From positions 25,027-89,026 of the forward strand of contig CASELL010000001.1 of the NCBI GenBank assembly GCA_949288805.1: DNA of 64,000 bases, in the 5' to 3' direction. Numbering within the stretch: the first letter of the stretch is position 1; the number at the start of each line of letters is the position of its first letter. The notes beneath the pieces are model-generated. The model did not search any database. It had not been told where the DNA came from and saw only the letters and a program-made list of their open reading frames with translations. Origin of the DNA: an uncultured Alphaproteobacteria bacterium. Its GTDB lineage: Bacteria; Pseudomonadota; Alphaproteobacteria; Rickettsiales; UBA1997. This document shows positions 1-10,325 of the stretch, piece after piece. The position numbers and the translations under genes are program-made.

Positions 1-57
1 AATAATTACTATATAATAAGTAGTTTAATAAAAAAATTATAAAAAGAGGTATAAATT

Positions 58-1938
58 ATGGGAAAAATTATAGGTATAGACTTAGGAACTACTAACTCTT
101 GTGTTGCTATAATGGAAGGTAAAAATGCCAAAGTTATAGAAAATGCAGAGGGTGTTAGAACTACTCCTTCTATTGTTGCTTTCACAAAAGACAATACAAT
201 AGTAGTTGGTGAACCTGCTAAAAGACAGGCTGTTACTAATGCTGAAAATACAATATTTTCAGTAAAAAGATTAATAGGTAGAAGATTTGATGAAAAAGTT
301 ATTCAAGATGATATTAAAAAAGTGCCATACAAGATTATAAAATCTGGTAATGGTGATGCTTGGGTAGAAGTAAAAGGTGAAAAATATTCTCCTTCTCAAA
401 TATCTGCTTATACTTTACAAAAAATGAAAGAAACTGCCGAAGCTTATCTTGGTGAAAAAGTTACAGAAGCAGTTATTACAGTGCCAGCTTACTTTAACGA
501 TTCACAAAGACAAGCAACAAAAGATGCTGGTAAAATTGCAGGACTTGAAGTAAAAAGAATAATTAATGAACCTACTGCTGCTGCTCTTGCTTATGGACTT
601 GATAAAGAAGGAAACAAAACAATAGTTGTTTATGACCTTGGTGGTGGAACTTTCGATGTATCTATTCTTGAAATTGGTGATGGTGTTTTTGAAGTAAAAG
701 CTACTAATGGTGATACTTTCCTTGGTGGTGAAGACTTTGATAATAGAATACAACAATTTTTAATTGATAGTTTTAAAGCAAGCGATGGTGTAGATTTATC
801 TAAAGATAATCTTGCTATACAAAGATTAAAAGAAGCAGCTGAAAAAGCTAAAAAAGAATTATCAAGTACTACTGAAACAGAAATTAATTTACCTTATATT
901 ACTGCTGATGCTACTGGTCCAAAACATTTAAATATTAAATTAACAAGAGCAAAATTAGAACAATTAACTGCTGATTTAATTGAAAGAACTATTGAACCTT
1001 GTAAAAAAGCTCTTGCTGATGCTGATTTAAAAGTTAGTGATATTAACGAAGTTATTCTTGTTGGTGGTATGACAAGAATGCCAAAAGTTCAAGAAACAGT
1101 TAAAAATTTCTTCGGTAAAGAACCTCATAAAGGTGTAAATCCTGATGAAGTTGTAGCTGTTGGTGCTGCAATACAAGGTGGTGTATTAAAAGGTGATGTA
1201 AAAGATGTATTATTACTTGATGTTACACCATTATCATTAGGTATTGAAACAATGGGTGGTGTATTTACTAGATTAATTGATAGAAATACTACAATTCCTA
1301 CTAAAAAAAGCCAAGTATTCTCTACTGCCGAAAATAATCAACCAGCTGTTACAATTAAAGTTTTCCAAGGTGAAAGAGATATAGCTGTTTATAATAAATT
1401 ATTAGGAGAGTTTACATTAGATGGTATTCCACCTGCTCCTAGAGGTATGCCACAAATAGAAGTTACATTTGATATTGATGCTAATGGTGTTGTAAATGTT
1501 TCTGCTATGGATAAAGGCACAAATAAAGAACAACATATTACAATACAATCTTCTGGTGGTTTAACTGATGCAGAAATTGAAAAAATGATGAAAGATGCAG
1601 AAGCTAACGCTGCTAGTGATAAAGTGAGAAAAGAATTAGCTGATGCTAAAAATCATGCTGATACTTTGATTTATTCTATTGAGAAATCAATGACTGATTA
1701 TGGTGATAAATTAACAGATCAAGAAAAAGAAGATATTAATAAAGAAATAGAAGCAACTAAAAAAGTTCTAGAAGGTGAAGATTTAGAAGCAATTAAAACT
1801 GCTACTGAAAAATTAACTAATGCTTCTATGAAACTTGGTGAAAAGATTTATCAACAACAACAAACTCAACAACAAGCACAACCTAACACAACAAATGATG
1901 ATGGTTCAATAAATGGTGAGTTTGAAGAAAAGAAATAA
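58..1938 (+). CDS. dnaK: Chaperone protein DnaK (Hsp70)
   Basis: ATP-dependent cytosolic Hsp70 chaperone that binds exposed hydrophobic segments, normally with DnaJ and GrpE. The 626-residue product is the usual bacterial length. It opens with the nucleotide-binding motif [16 protein letters not shown], has the second phosphate loop [10 protein letters not shown] from about residue 193, then the substrate-binding domain and a Q/T-rich linker before the acidic end GEFEEKK. The start is supported by AGAGG about 10 bases upstream. A TATAAT box at 12-17 may be the -10 of its promoter, but any -35 lies outside the window. A strong hairpin terminator follows. No dnaJ lies downstream; the next genes are a minus-strand tRNA-Ser and fhs. 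Confidence 0.99.
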   Translation: MGKIIGIDLGTTNSCVAIMEGKNAKVIENAEGVRTTPSIVAFTKDNTIVVGEPAKRQAVTNAENTIFSVKRLIGRRFDEKVIQDDIKKVPYKIIKSGNGDAWVEVKGEKYSPSQISAYTLQKMKETAEAYLGEKVTEAVITVPAYFNDSQRQATKDAGKIAGLEVKRIINEPTAAALAYGLDKEGNKTIVVYDLGGGTFDVSILEIGDGVFEVKATNGDTFLGGEDFDNRIQQFLIDSFKASDGVDLSKDNLAIQRLKEAAEKAKKELSSTTETEINLPYITADATGPKHLNIKLTRAKLEQLTADLIERTIEPCKKALADADLKVSDINEVILVGGMTRMPKVQETVKNFFGKEPHKGVNPDEVVAVGAAIQGGVLKGDVKDVLLLDVTPLSLGIETMGGVFTRLIDRNTTIPTKKSQVFSTAENNQPAVTIKVFQGERDIAVYNKLLGEFTLDGIPPAPRGMPQIEVTFDIDANGVVNVSAMDKGTNKEQHITIQSSGGLTDAEIEKMMKDAEANAASDKVRKELADAKNHADTLIYSIEKSMTDYGDKLTDQEKEDINKEIEATKKVLEGEDLEAIKTATEKLTNASMKLGEKIYQQQQTQQQAQPNTTNDDGSINGEFEEKK

Positions 1939-1970
1939 TTTTAAAAAATAATTAAATTAATGAAATAACA

Positions 1971-2000
1971 AAACTGCCACCCATTAAGTGGTAGTTTTTT
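1971..2000 (+). terminator. Rho-independent terminator after dnaK
   Basis: A 10-bp stem (left arm 1971-1980, right arm 1988-1997, one G-T pair) with a 7-base loop runs into a T tract. On the other strand it also has a T-rich tail, so it may end transcripts of the opposing tRNA-Ser gene as well. Confidence 0.9.
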
Positions 2001-2039
2001 ATTTCAAAATAAATTGATAACAAAAAAGATTAAAATATG

Positions 2040-2132
<93 letters not shown>

Positions 2133-2181
2133 ATCTAAATTAATTATAAAATATATTTTTTAAAAATCAATATAAAATATG

Positions 2182-2210
2182 TAGACTTTTTAAAAAACAA
2201 TATCTAAAAT
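2182..2210 (+). promoter_or_regulatory. Candidate sigma70 promoter for fhs
   Basis: TAGACT (2182-2187) and TAAAAT (2205-2210) are 17 nt apart, 27 bases before the fhs start codon. Read by eye against the pattern seen at other genes in this window. Confidence 0.5.
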
Positions 2211-2237
2211 ATAGTAAAATTAATAAAAGCCTATTAT

Positions 2238-3845
2238 ATGAAGAAAATTATAGAAATAGCTCAAAAAATATCTTTAACCGAAGATGATATAGAATTATAT
2301 GGTAGATATAAAGCAAAAATATCTAACATTAACAAATTTAAAAATAATAAAGATGGTAATTTAATTCTAGTAACATCAATAAACCCTACTCCATATGGTG
2401 AAGGTAAAACAACTATTACAATAGGTCTAGGACAAGGCTTAAACAAAATAAACAAAAAAGTTGTTCTTGCTTTAAGAGAACCTTCATTAGGACCTTGTTT
2501 TGGAATGAAAGGAGGAGCAACTGGTGGTGGGCAATCATCAATGTTGCCTAGCAATGATATTAATTTACATTTTACAGGCGATATTCATGCAATGACTACT
2601 GCAAACAATTTAATATCTGCTTTAATTGATAATCATATTAATTTTGGCAATAAATTAAATATTAAAAAAGTAGTATGGAAAAGAGCCCTTGACTTAAATG
2701 ATAGAGCATTAAGAAATGTCATTGTTGGAGTTGGTGATAATTCAGGAAAAATTAGAGAGGATAGTTTTCAAATTACAGTTGCTTCTGAAATTATGGCTAT
2801 AATGTGTCTTGCTGAAAATCTACAAGATTTAAGAAAAAGATTAGAAAACATTATTATTGCTTATGACATAAATAACAAACAAATTACTTTAAAAGATATA
2901 GAAGGTGTAGGAGCAGTGCTTGCTTTATTAAAAGATGCTTTAAAACCTAATCTAGTTCAGACAACAGAAGGTGTGCCTGTGTTAGTTCATGGTGGCCCTT
3001 TTGCTAATATTGCACATGGTTGTAATAGTGTAATTGCTACAAAAACTGCTTTAAAATTAGGTGATTATGTAATTACAGAAGCAGGCTTTGGTGCAGATCT
3101 TGGTGCTGAAAAATTTTTAGATATAAAATGTAGACAAGCAAATTTAAAACCTAAAATGGCTGTAATTGTTGCAACATGTAGATCTTTAAAATATAATGGT
3201 GGAGCAAAGGATTTTGAAATAGAAAATATTGATGCTTTACAAAAAGGAATTGTAAACTTAAATAGACATATAGAAAATATCAAAAAATACAATTTACCAA
3301 TAGTTGTTGCTTTAAATAAATTTAATTTTGATACTGAAAATGAAATTAATTTTATCAAAGAAAATTGCCAAAAACTAGGTGTAGAATTTGCAATTTGTGA
3401 AGCATTTACAAAAGGTGGTGAAGGCTGTATTGATCTTGCTAATAAAGTTGTAAATACAATTGATAATTTAAAAGAAAACAATTTTAATTATTTATATCAA
3501 GACAATTTAACAATTAAAGAAAAAATTGAAAAAATAGCAACTGAAATTTACAGAGCAAAACAAGTAATATTTTCCCCAGAGGCAAAAAAGAAACTAAAAA
3601 AGTATGAAGAATATAACAATTTACCAGTTTGTATTGCTAAAACTCAATATTCATTTAGTGATAATCCAGACTTATTAGGCGCACCTGTTGATTTTGATTT
3701 TCATATAAACGATATTAATTTATCAAATGGCGCAGGTTTTGTTGTGGCTTTATCAGGCACAATTTTGACAATGCCTGCCTTACCAAAAGTGCCTGCTTCT
3801 GTTAATATAGATATAAATGAAGAAGGTGAAATTGTAGGGTTATAA
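2238..3845 (+). CDS. fhs: Formate--tetrahydrofolate ligase
   Basis: Makes 10-formyl-tetrahydrofolate from formate, THF and ATP, feeding purine and formyl-Met synthesis. At 535 residues it is near the family length of about 555. The ATP-binding segment TPYGEGKTT lies at residues 51-59, followed by the conserved LREPSLGPCFGMKGGA block; the HGGPFANIAHGC and GAEKFLDIKCR segments are also family signatures. It is a single-gene unit with its own promoter and no clear Shine-Dalgarno sequence. A formate-using enzyme fits with the pyruvate formate-lyase operon at 30414-33505, which would supply formate internally; that link is inference. Confidence 0.98.
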   Translation: MKKIIEIAQKISLTEDDIELYGRYKAKISNINKFKNNKDGNLILVTSINPTPYGEGKTTITIGLGQGLNKINKKVVLALREPSLGPCFGMKGGATGGGQSSMLPSNDINLHFTGDIHAMTTANNLISALIDNHINFGNKLNIKKVVWKRALDLNDRALRNVIVGVGDNSGKIREDSFQITVASEIMAIMCLAENLQDLRKRLENIIIAYDINNKQITLKDIEGVGAVLALLKDALKPNLVQTTEGVPVLVHGGPFANIAHGCNSVIATKTALKLGDYVITEAGFGADLGAEKFLDIKCRQANLKPKMAVIVATCRSLKYNGGAKDFEIENIDALQKGIVNLNRHIENIKKYNLPIVVALNKFNFDTENEINFIKENCQKLGVEFAICEAFTKGGEGCIDLANKVVNTIDNLKENNFNYLYQDNLTIKEKIEKIATEIYRAKQVIFSPEAKKKLKKYEEYNNLPVCIAKTQYSFSDNPDLLGAPVDFDFHINDINLSNGAGFVVALSGTILTMPALPKVPASVNIDINEEGEIVGL

Positions 3846-3869
3846 GATATTTATTATTTTATAGTTTTG

Positions 3870-3898
3870 TTGACTTTTAAAATAAGTATTATTAAATA
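3870..3898 (+). promoter_or_regulatory. Candidate promoter for the outer-membrane protein gene
   Basis: TTGACT (3870-3875) and TAAATA (3893-3898) with a 17-nt spacer. The ATG at 3923 follows a clear AGGAG. Confidence 0.5.
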
Positions 3899-3922
3899 AA
3901 ACTATAACAAAAGGAGATTTTT

Positions 3923-4642
3923 ATGAAAAAAAATATACTATTCGCTAGTGGTTTAGTTTTATTATCATCGACAAATTCTTTTGCTATTGTTAAAGAGAGT
4001 TTAAATCATATAAATAATAATGGTAATTTTAGAATTGGTGTTGGTGTTAATAGTTATGAAATGAAAGAAAAAAATGGAGAAAAAGAAAAGAAAGTAAAAC
4101 CCGTTATTAATCTTGGCTATAAATATGATTTAAAAAATAATTTTTTTATAGATGCTAATATAAACTTTGATGTTGCAGACTTAACTTCAAAGGCATTATT
4201 TAGTGAAGTAGAATACTGTGATGCTGAAGATGTACTTGAGGGAGAATGTGATAATATAGGTTCTTATAAAGCAAAAGCACAGGGACAAGATATTGATCTA
4301 AATAGACTAATAGATTTAAATATAGGTTATGATTTTCAATCAGGATTTTCTATTTTTGCTGGTGTAAATTTTTACCAAATCGATTATTCTTATAGAAATC
4401 ATTCTTGGGAAAAAGTTAGTGGAAGTCTAACAACTGTATATAGACCAGATCATGTTGATGGTGGTGATGAAACTGCTGTTGGTTTTGGTATTGGCGCTAT
4501 ATATAATATAAAAGATACAAATTTTTCTACTAGATTAATGTATAATCAAGTTAGTTTTGATGGTGGTCATTTAGATAATGGTGGAACACAAAAAATAGAT
4601 CACAAACAAGTTTCTTTAACTTTAAATTATAATTTTTTATAG
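3923..4642 (+). CDS. Outer-membrane beta-barrel protein, porin-like
   Basis: Predicted small outer-membrane barrel of unknown ligand. The 239-residue product has a typical signal peptide ending SFA at residue 21. The mature part alternates polar and hydrophobic residues in strands such as PVINLGYKYDL, FIDANINFDV, DLNIGYDF, FSIFAGVNFYQ and VSLTLNYNFL, ending in an aromatic/hydrophobic C-terminus. Two cysteines 11 residues apart in an extracellular-type loop (around residues 97-108) could form a disulfide. AGGAG precedes the start, and the gene stands alone between fhs and nusA. The length and strand pattern suggest 8-10 strands (OmpA/OmpW-like), but I cannot name the family. Confidence 0.75.
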   Translation: MKKNILFASGLVLLSSTNSFAIVKESLNHINNNGNFRIGVGVNSYEMKEKNGEKEKKVKPVINLGYKYDLKNNFFIDANINFDVADLTSKALFSEVEYCDAEDVLEGECDNIGSYKAKAQGQDIDLNRLIDLNIGYDFQSGFSIFAGVNFYQIDYSYRNHSWEKVSGSLTTVYRPDHVDGGDETAVGFGIGAIYNIKDTNFSTRLMYNQVSFDGGHLDNGGTQKIDHKQVSLTLNYNFL

Positions 4643-4660
4643 TTTAAAATAAAAAAATAC

Positions 4661-4688
4661 TTGATTTTAATAAAACTGTTTATATTAT
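4661..4688 (+). promoter_or_regulatory. Candidate promoter of the nusA-infB operon
   Basis: TTGATT (4661-4666) and TATTAT (4683-4688), 16 nt apart, give a leader of roughly 70 nt that contains the hairpin at 4708-4739. Confidence 0.5.
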
Positions 4689-4707
4689 CAAGATATAATA
4701 ATAAATA

Positions 4708-4739
4708 AAATACCTATTTGTAATAACAAATAGGTATTT
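4708..4739 (+). promoter_or_regulatory. Perfect 14-bp hairpin in the nusA leader
   Basis: The arms 4708-4721 and 4726-4739 are perfect reverse complements around a 4-base AATA loop. It lies between the candidate promoter and the nusA ribosome-binding site (GGAG about 4754). The T run after it is too short for a strong terminator, so it may be an attenuator, a regulator-binding stem or a weak terminator. Confidence 0.7.
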
Positions 4740-4763
4740 ATAATAATAACTTGGAGAAAAAAC

Positions 4764-6083
4764 ATGAATGATATAGTAAGAGGAAGTAAAGAATTGATTT
4801 CTGTAGCAGAAAGAATAGCTATAGACAAAGGAATAAAAATTGACAATATATTAAAAGCAATTGAAGATGGAATAAGATTAGCTGCAAAGAAAAAATATGG
4901 ACATAACCTTGAAATAGAATGTATAGTTAATAAAAAAAGTGGCGATATAAATTTATACAATATTTTAGAAGTTGTTGAAGATAAAACAAAAAATATAAAT
5001 ACAAAAACACAAATAACATTAACTGATGCCGTTGAAAAAATAAAAAATGAACAAGCTTTATATCAAGAAGATGTTAAAGTTGGTGGAACTGTAAAGGTTG
5101 AATTACCGCCAATAGATTTAAATAGATTAGTGGTTCAAATAGCAAAAAACGAAATAATTAAAAAAGTAAAAGAAGCAGAAAAAGAAAAAGAATATAACGA
5201 ATTTATTGGAAAAGTTGGAACAATAGTTAGTGGTGTAATCAAAAAAACTGGTCAAAAAAATATTGTTGTTGAGGTTGATGGATATGAAACATTGTTAAGT
5301 AGAGAAAACTTAATACCTGGTGAATATTTTAGAGTTGGTGATAGGTTAAGAGCTTACGTTGTTGATGTAGTAAGAGCAGCACCAAATAATCCAAACGAGA
5401 ATCAAATATTTTTGTCAAGAGTTGATAATAACTTCTTAATCGAATTAATGAAACAAGAGGTCGTTGAAATATATGATGGTCTAATAGAAATAAGGGGTGT
5501 AGCTAGAGATCCTGGTTCTAAAGCAAAAATTGCTGTTTATTCTAAAGATAATATAAACAATATAGTTGGAATATGTGTTGGTCCAAGAGGTTCTAAAATA
5601 CAAGCTGTTTCTAGTGAACTAAGAGGAGAAAAAATTGATATTGTTGAGTGGAGTGAAAATGAAGCTGAATATGTTGCTAACCTATTATCACCAGCAAAAA
5701 TTACAAAAGTAGTTGTAAATGATATAAGTGGGAATATAGATGTTGTTGTTTCGCAAGATCAATTTAATGTTGCCATAGGTAGAAGTGGGCAAAATATTAG
5801 ATTAGCTTCAAAAATTATTGGTGGAAAAATAAATATTTTAACAGAAGAAGAAGAAAAAAAGAAAAGAGAAACAGAATTTACTGGAAATACAAAATTATTT
5901 ATGGATGCTTTAGATGTTGAAGAAGTTATAGCTCAATTATTAGTTTCTGATGGATATTCTAACATTGAAGAAATAGCTAACGCTTCTATTGACGATTTAC
6001 AAAAAATAGAAGGTTTTGATGAAGAGATAGCAGAAGAAATAAAAAATAGAGCTGTGGAGTATATTAATGAAGATGTAGAATAA
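4764..6083 (+). CDS. nusA: Transcription termination/antitermination factor NusA
   Basis: Binds RNA polymerase and nascent RNA to control pausing, termination and antitermination. The domains run in the expected order: N-terminal RNAP-binding domain (about 1-125), S1 domain, KH1 with GPRGSKI, KH2 with AIGRSGQNI, then one C-terminal helix-hairpin-helix unit (DDLQKIEGFDEEIAEEI). At 439 residues it is shorter than the roughly 500-residue enterobacterial protein, because only one acidic repeat follows the KH domains. GGAG precedes the ATG. It is followed 13 bases later by infB in the classic nusA-infB order; the rimP-type gene often found upstream is absent. Confidence 0.98.
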   Translation: MNDIVRGSKELISVAERIAIDKGIKIDNILKAIEDGIRLAAKKKYGHNLEIECIVNKKSGDINLYNILEVVEDKTKNINTKTQITLTDAVEKIKNEQALYQEDVKVGGTVKVELPPIDLNRLVVQIAKNEIIKKVKEAEKEKEYNEFIGKVGTIVSGVIKKTGQKNIVVEVDGYETLLSRENLIPGEYFRVGDRLRAYVVDVVRAAPNNPNENQIFLSRVDNNFLIELMKQEVVEIYDGLIEIRGVARDPGSKAKIAVYSKDNINNIVGICVGPRGSKIQAVSSELRGEKIDIVEWSENEAEYVANLLSPAKITKVVVNDISGNIDVVVSQDQFNVAIGRSGQNIRLASKIIGGKINILTEEEEKKKRETEFTGNTKLFMDALDVEEVIAQLLVSDGYSNIEEIANASIDDLQKIEGFDEEIAEEIKNRAVEYINEDVE

Positions 6084-6096
6084 AGGAGATTTATTT

Positions 6097-8460
6097 ATGC
6101 AAAAAAACAGAAGTATATTGAAATTAAATATAAATAAACAAAAAACTAGTTCTTTAGATATGTCTCTAAATAGTAAAGAGTTAATTGCTGAAAGACAAAA
6201 AAAAATAAAAGAAGAACAAAAAAATAAAGAATTAAATTCTAAAAAAACAGAAAAACAAGAAAAAGAAAATATTTCTAGTAATAATTCTACAACTATTCAA
6301 GTTAATATTGACAATAAAAAACAATATATACAAAAACAATTTAATAAAGAACACAATATTAAACAACTAAACAATAACAAACAAATAAATAATAAAAAAC
6401 AAGAAGAACATCAAAAACAACAAGAACAACAAGAACATCAAAAACAACAAGAACATCAAAAACAACAATTTAAATTACAAAATAAAAAAACATACTCAAA
6501 AAACGATAAAGACTATAATGAAGAAGAAAATCAACAAAATAAAAAGATATTTAAAGATAAAACAGAAAAATATTCAAGAAATATACATACATATATTTTT
6601 AACGATAATGAAAACGACAACGATGTTCATCAAAATATTAGTAGAAATAAAAAAAAGATTAAAAAAACTGAGAATTTATTAAATAATAAAAAACAAAATA
6701 TACAAAAAATATATCAAACTGTTAATATTCCAGAATTTATATCTGTTTCTGATCTTGCCGATAGAATGAATGAAAAAAAATCCGATTTAGTTAAAAAATT
6801 ATTTTCTATGGGCATAAAAGCTACAATTAATCAAACAATAGATGGTGATACAGCAGAACTTATAGTCATGGAATTTGGACATAAACCAAATAGAGTATCG
6901 GATGCTGATATTGAAAACATTTTAAAAAAAGAAGAAGGAACTAATTTTATATCAAGAAGTCCAGTTGTTACTGTTATGGGGCATGTAGATCATGGAAAAA
7001 CTTCTCTATTAGATGCACTAAGAACTACGAAAGTAGCAGAAGGAGAAAGCGGTGGAATAACTCAACATATAGGTGCCTCAAGAATTGAAGTAGCAAATGG
7101 TAAATTTATAACATTTATTGATACTCCAGGTCATGAAGCTTTTACAGAAATGAGAATGAGGGGTGCCAATATTACTGATATAGTTATATTAGTAGTTGCT
7201 GCAGATGATGGTGTTAAAGATCAAACAATAGAAGCTATAAACCATACAAAAGCAGCAGGTGTTCCAATGATAGTTGCTGTTAATAAAATAGATAAAGATG
7301 AAGTTGATCCTGAAAGAGTCAAACAAGAATTATTACAATATGACGTTGTAGCTGAAGAATTTGGTGGAGATGTTATGTTTGTTAATGTTTCTGCTAAATC
7401 AAGAATTGGACTTGATAAGTTGATGGAAACTATTTTATTACAAGCAGAAGTTTTAGATTTAAAAGCTCCTATTGATTGTAAAGCAACAGGTGCGGTTATT
7501 GAAAGTAAAATGGATAATCAAAAAGGAGTTGTTGCAAGTGTATTGGTTCAAAAGGGTATATTAAAAGTTGGAGATATAGTTTTAGTTGGAACTAGCTATG
7601 GTAAAATTAAAAAAATGACAGATGATAAAAGAAAAAATCAAGATGAAGCTTATCCATCAATGGCTGTTGAAATATTAGGTTTAAATACAACCCCTAATGC
7701 TGGTGATGTATTTAATGTTGTCGATACAGAAAAAGAAGCAAGAGATATAGTTTCTTATAGAGAAAGAAAAGAAAGAGATAAAAAGGGATTAATGAATTCT
7801 AATAAAACCGCTGAAAGTATGCTACAACAAGTTAAAGGTAGCAATAGAAAAATATTACCAATAATTTTAAAATGTGATGTTAGTGGTTCAATAGAAGCAA
7901 TTATTGGAAGCTTAACAAAACTAAATAATGAAGAAGTTGGTGTTAGTATAATACACTCAGCAATAGGATCAATTACGGAATCAGATATAAATCTAGCTTC
8001 AGCATCAAAAGCTATTATTATAGCATTTAATGTTAGAGCAACAAATTCTGTTAAAGATTTGGCAAAAGAAAAAGGAATAGAAATTAGATATTATTCAATA
8101 ATATATAATATAATAGATGAAGTAAAATTAATTCTATCTGGATTATTACAACCAGCAATAAAAGAAAATATTATAGGAGAAGCTGAAATTAGAAATGTAT
8201 TTAAAATTACTGGAGCTGGAAAAATTGCTGGTTGTTACGTTTTAAGTGGTGAAATAAGAAGAAATTGTAATATTAAATTAATTAGAGATGGTATAGTTAT
8301 TTTTGATGGAAAAATTAAAACACTAAAAAGATTTAAAGAAGATGTTAAAGAAGTTAAAAATAATTATGAATGTGGTATTGCAATTGAGAATTATGATGAT
8401 ATAAAAGAGAAAGATATAATAGAATGTTATGAAGTAGTTGAAGAAAAAAGAAATTTATAA
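6097..8460 (+). CDS. infB: Translation initiation factor IF-2
   Basis: GTPase that delivers fMet-tRNA to the 30S subunit. The GTPase motifs are intact: G1 GHVDHGKT at residues 295-302, G3 DTPGH, G4 NKID and G5 SAK. They are followed by the beta-barrel domains and the C-terminal fMet-tRNA-binding domain. Residues 1-210 are a poorly conserved Lys/Gln/Asn-rich tail containing the repeat QEHQKQQ (6396-6471). The IF2 N-terminal fold (VSDLADRMNEKKSDLVKKLF) starts just before the GTPase. AGGAG precedes the start, and the gene is 13 bases after nusA, so it is in the same operon. Confidence 0.99.
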   Translation: MQKNRSILKLNINKQKTSSLDMSLNSKELIAERQKKIKEEQKNKELNSKKTEKQEKENISSNNSTTIQVNIDNKKQYIQKQFNKEHNIKQLNNNKQINNKKQEEHQKQQEQQEHQKQQEHQKQQFKLQNKKTYSKNDKDYNEEENQQNKKIFKDKTEKYSRNIHTYIFNDNENDNDVHQNISRNKKKIKKTENLLNNKKQNIQKIYQTVNIPEFISVSDLADRMNEKKSDLVKKLFSMGIKATINQTIDGDTAELIVMEFGHKPNRVSDADIENILKKEEGTNFISRSPVVTVMGHVDHGKTSLLDALRTTKVAEGESGGITQHIGASRIEVANGKFITFIDTPGHEAFTEMRMRGANITDIVILVVAADDGVKDQTIEAINHTKAAGVPMIVAVNKIDKDEVDPERVKQELLQYDVVAEEFGGDVMFVNVSAKSRIGLDKLMETILLQAEVLDLKAPIDCKATGAVIESKMDNQKGVVASVLVQKGILKVGDIVLVGTSYGKIKKMTDDKRKNQDEAYPSMAVEILGLNTTPNAGDVFNVVDTEKEARDIVSYRERKERDKKGLMNSNKTAESMLQQVKGSNRKILPIILKCDVSGSIEAIIGSLTKLNNEEVGVSIIHSAIGSITESDINLASASKAIIIAFNVRATNSVKDLAKEKGIEIRYYSIIYNIIDEVKLILSGLLQPAIKENIIGEAEIRNVFKITGAGKIAGCYVLSGEIRRNCNIKLIRDGIVIFDGKIKTLKRFKEDVKEVKNNYECGIAIENYDDIKEKDIIECYEVVEEKRNL
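6396..6471 (+). repeat. In-frame Gln/His/Lys-rich tandem repeat in infB
   Basis: About three degenerate copies of a unit encoding QEHQKQQ, inside the disordered N-terminal tail of IF-2. The DNA repeats cleanly, which points to recent slippage expansion. Confidence 0.85.
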
Positions 8461-8486
8461 TTTTATTAACTTTATGGATTTTAATT

Positions 8487-9305
8487 ATGACAAAAAAAAG
8501 TAATTTATCGCTAAATAGCAATGCTGGTTGTTTTAAGAGAATGTTTAGTTTTTTTATTGATTCTTTTGCTATAACCTTAATAACAACCTTTTTTATTAAA
8601 TTGTTTGTTTTTACAAAAGCTAGAATAATACAAATAAATGAAACAATGGAAGAATTTAAAATGTTATTTGGTAATATAAATATTACAAATATAAAAGACC
8701 ACCATATAAGATTTATAGTAACTAGTCCAATATATGATACTTTTACATTGTATATAATTTTCATTATTTTAATAGCAATATTATATAATTTTATATCATA
8801 TGTATTTTTTAATAGAACATTAGGTCAAAAAATCTTTTCTTTAAAGGTTGTAAATATAAATAATGATGATAAAGCTAATGTTTTTAAATTATTTATAAAA
8901 GCAGTATTGGTACAATTTCCAATAAAAATGATATATTTAATGATAATAGGACAATTTTTATATTTAATTAATTTTCATAAATATGCGCCAATAGATAATT
9001 TATTTACATCAATATTAGTAGGTATAACATCAATATCTAATATATATACTATAGCATTGTTTTTATTTATCTTTTTATTATTTTGGTATGATATATATTT
9101 TATAACAGATAGACTAATATTAAGTGATATTATATCAAGAACAAGAGTTGTTGAGATTAAAAAAGAAATGAAATTTTATATAGAAAATGAAAATATTGAA
9201 AAATCAAACTTTACATTAAGTATGGATTTTATATTGGATACATTATATAAGATTAATAAATCACTAAAAAACACACTAAAAAAGTGGATTAATTATTTAA
9301 AATAA
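8487..9305 (+). CDS. RDD family integral membrane protein
   Basis: 272-residue inner-membrane protein. The RDD signature is visible as FKRMFSFFIDSFAI near the N-terminus (Arg then Asp in the first helix) and RTLGQKIFSLKVVN after the second helix. About four to five hydrophobic helices follow, then a Lys-rich cytosolic tail. RDD proteins are of poorly defined function; some are linked to ion or solute exchange. It lies 26 bases after infB, probably in the same transcript, and ends at a strong bidirectional terminator. Confidence 0.85.
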   Translation: MTKKSNLSLNSNAGCFKRMFSFFIDSFAITLITTFFIKLFVFTKARIIQINETMEEFKMLFGNINITNIKDHHIRFIVTSPIYDTFTLYIIFIILIAILYNFISYVFFNRTLGQKIFSLKVVNINNDDKANVFKLFIKAVLVQFPIKMIYLMIIGQFLYLINFHKYAPIDNLFTSILVGITSISNIYTIALFLFIFLLFWYDIYFITDRLILSDIISRTRVVEIKKEMKFYIENENIEKSNFTLSMDFILDTLYKINKSLKNTLKKWINYLK

Positions 9306-9334
9306 TAAAAAAACTCCCATTGGGAGTTTTTTTA
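9306..9334. terminator. Bidirectional terminator between the RDD gene and galE
   Basis: CTCCC-ATT-GGGAG is flanked by A7 on the left and T7 on the right, so it works as a stem plus U-tract on both strands. It separates convergent operons. Confidence 0.92.
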
Positions 9335-9347
9335 AATTTATAAAAAA

Positions 9348-10325
9348 TTATTTATAAAACATTTTAGTCATCCAATTCCAAGTATGTAAAATATGATCCT
9401 TAACATCATTATATTTAATATTCCATCCAAGATATTCTTTAGCTAATTTATTATCGCAAATTGAACATTCTGCATCGCCTGCTCTTCTTCCTACAATTTC
9501 ATATTCTACTTTTTCACCTAAAACCTCTTCAACTTTTTTAATTATTTCTAAAACAGAAAAACCATTGCCTGTACCTAGATTAATATTAATTGATTTATTG
9601 TTTTTTAACATTTTTTCTAATGCTAAAATATGAGCAGTTGCTAGATCATAAACATGAATATAGTCTCTAACTGGTGAACCATCTTTAGTATTCCAATCTC
9701 CACCAAAAACCTTTGTAATTTTATTATTTTTATAATTATCAATAATAATTGGTATTAAATGATTTGATGGCAAATGAGATTCCCCTAACTCACAATCAGG
9801 ATCCGCACCAGAAGCATTAAAATATCTTAAACAAGTATAATTTAAATCATATGAATTTTTATAGTCCTCAAATATTTGTTCTACTATATATTTAGATCTT
9901 CCATAAGCATTTAATGGATTTTTAATTGTATTTTCATTTAATATAGGAGTATCAGCAAGACCAAAAATTGCTGCACTAGAAGAAAATATAATATTTTTAA
10001 TATTACAATTAATCATTGCTTTAAGCAAATTTAATGTGCTTACAACATTATTATCGTAGTATTTTATAGGATTTAAAACACTTTCTCCAACTTCAATAGA
10101 AGCAGCAAAATGTATTACAGCAATAGGATTATATTTTTTAAATGTATTAACCAATAAATCATAATCATTTAAATCGCCAACAACCAATTCTCCCCATTTT
10201 ACAAAATCTTTTAAACCAGTAGACAAATTATCATAAACAATTATATTATAATATTGACTAGCAACCTTACAAAATTGAGAACCTATGTAGCCTGCTCCAC
10301 CTGTAACTAAAATGCTATCTTTCAT
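9348..10325 (-). CDS. galE: UDP-glucose 4-epimerase
   Basis: Interconverts UDP-glucose and UDP-galactose with bound NAD, supplying galactose for surface polysaccharide. The 325-residue SDR protein has the NAD-binding GGAGYIG at residues 9-15, FSSSAAIFG with the catalytic Ser region around 116, and the catalytic pair Y141-x3-K145 (YGRSK). RYFNASGADP is typical of GalE. It overlaps the preceding glycosyltransferase gene by four bases (ATGA), so the two are translationally coupled in an envelope-polysaccharide operon. UDP-GlcNAc epimerase activity cannot be excluded from sequence. Confidence 0.95.
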   Translation of the reverse strand: MKDSILVTGGAGYIGSQFCKVASQYYNIIVYDNLSTGLKDFVKWGELVVGDLNDYDLLVNTFKKYNPIAVIHFAASIEVGESVLNPIKYYDNNVVSTLNLLKAMINCNIKNIIFSSSAAIFGLADTPILNENTIKNPLNAYGRSKYIVEQIFEDYKNSYDLNYTCLRYFNASGADPDCELGESHLPSNHLIPIIIDNYKNNKITKVFGGDWNTKDGSPVRDYIHVYDLATAHILALEKMLKNNKSININLGTGNGFSVLEIIKKVEEVLGEKVEYEIVGRRAGDAECSICDNKLAKEYLGWNIKYNDVKDHILHTWNWMTKMFYK

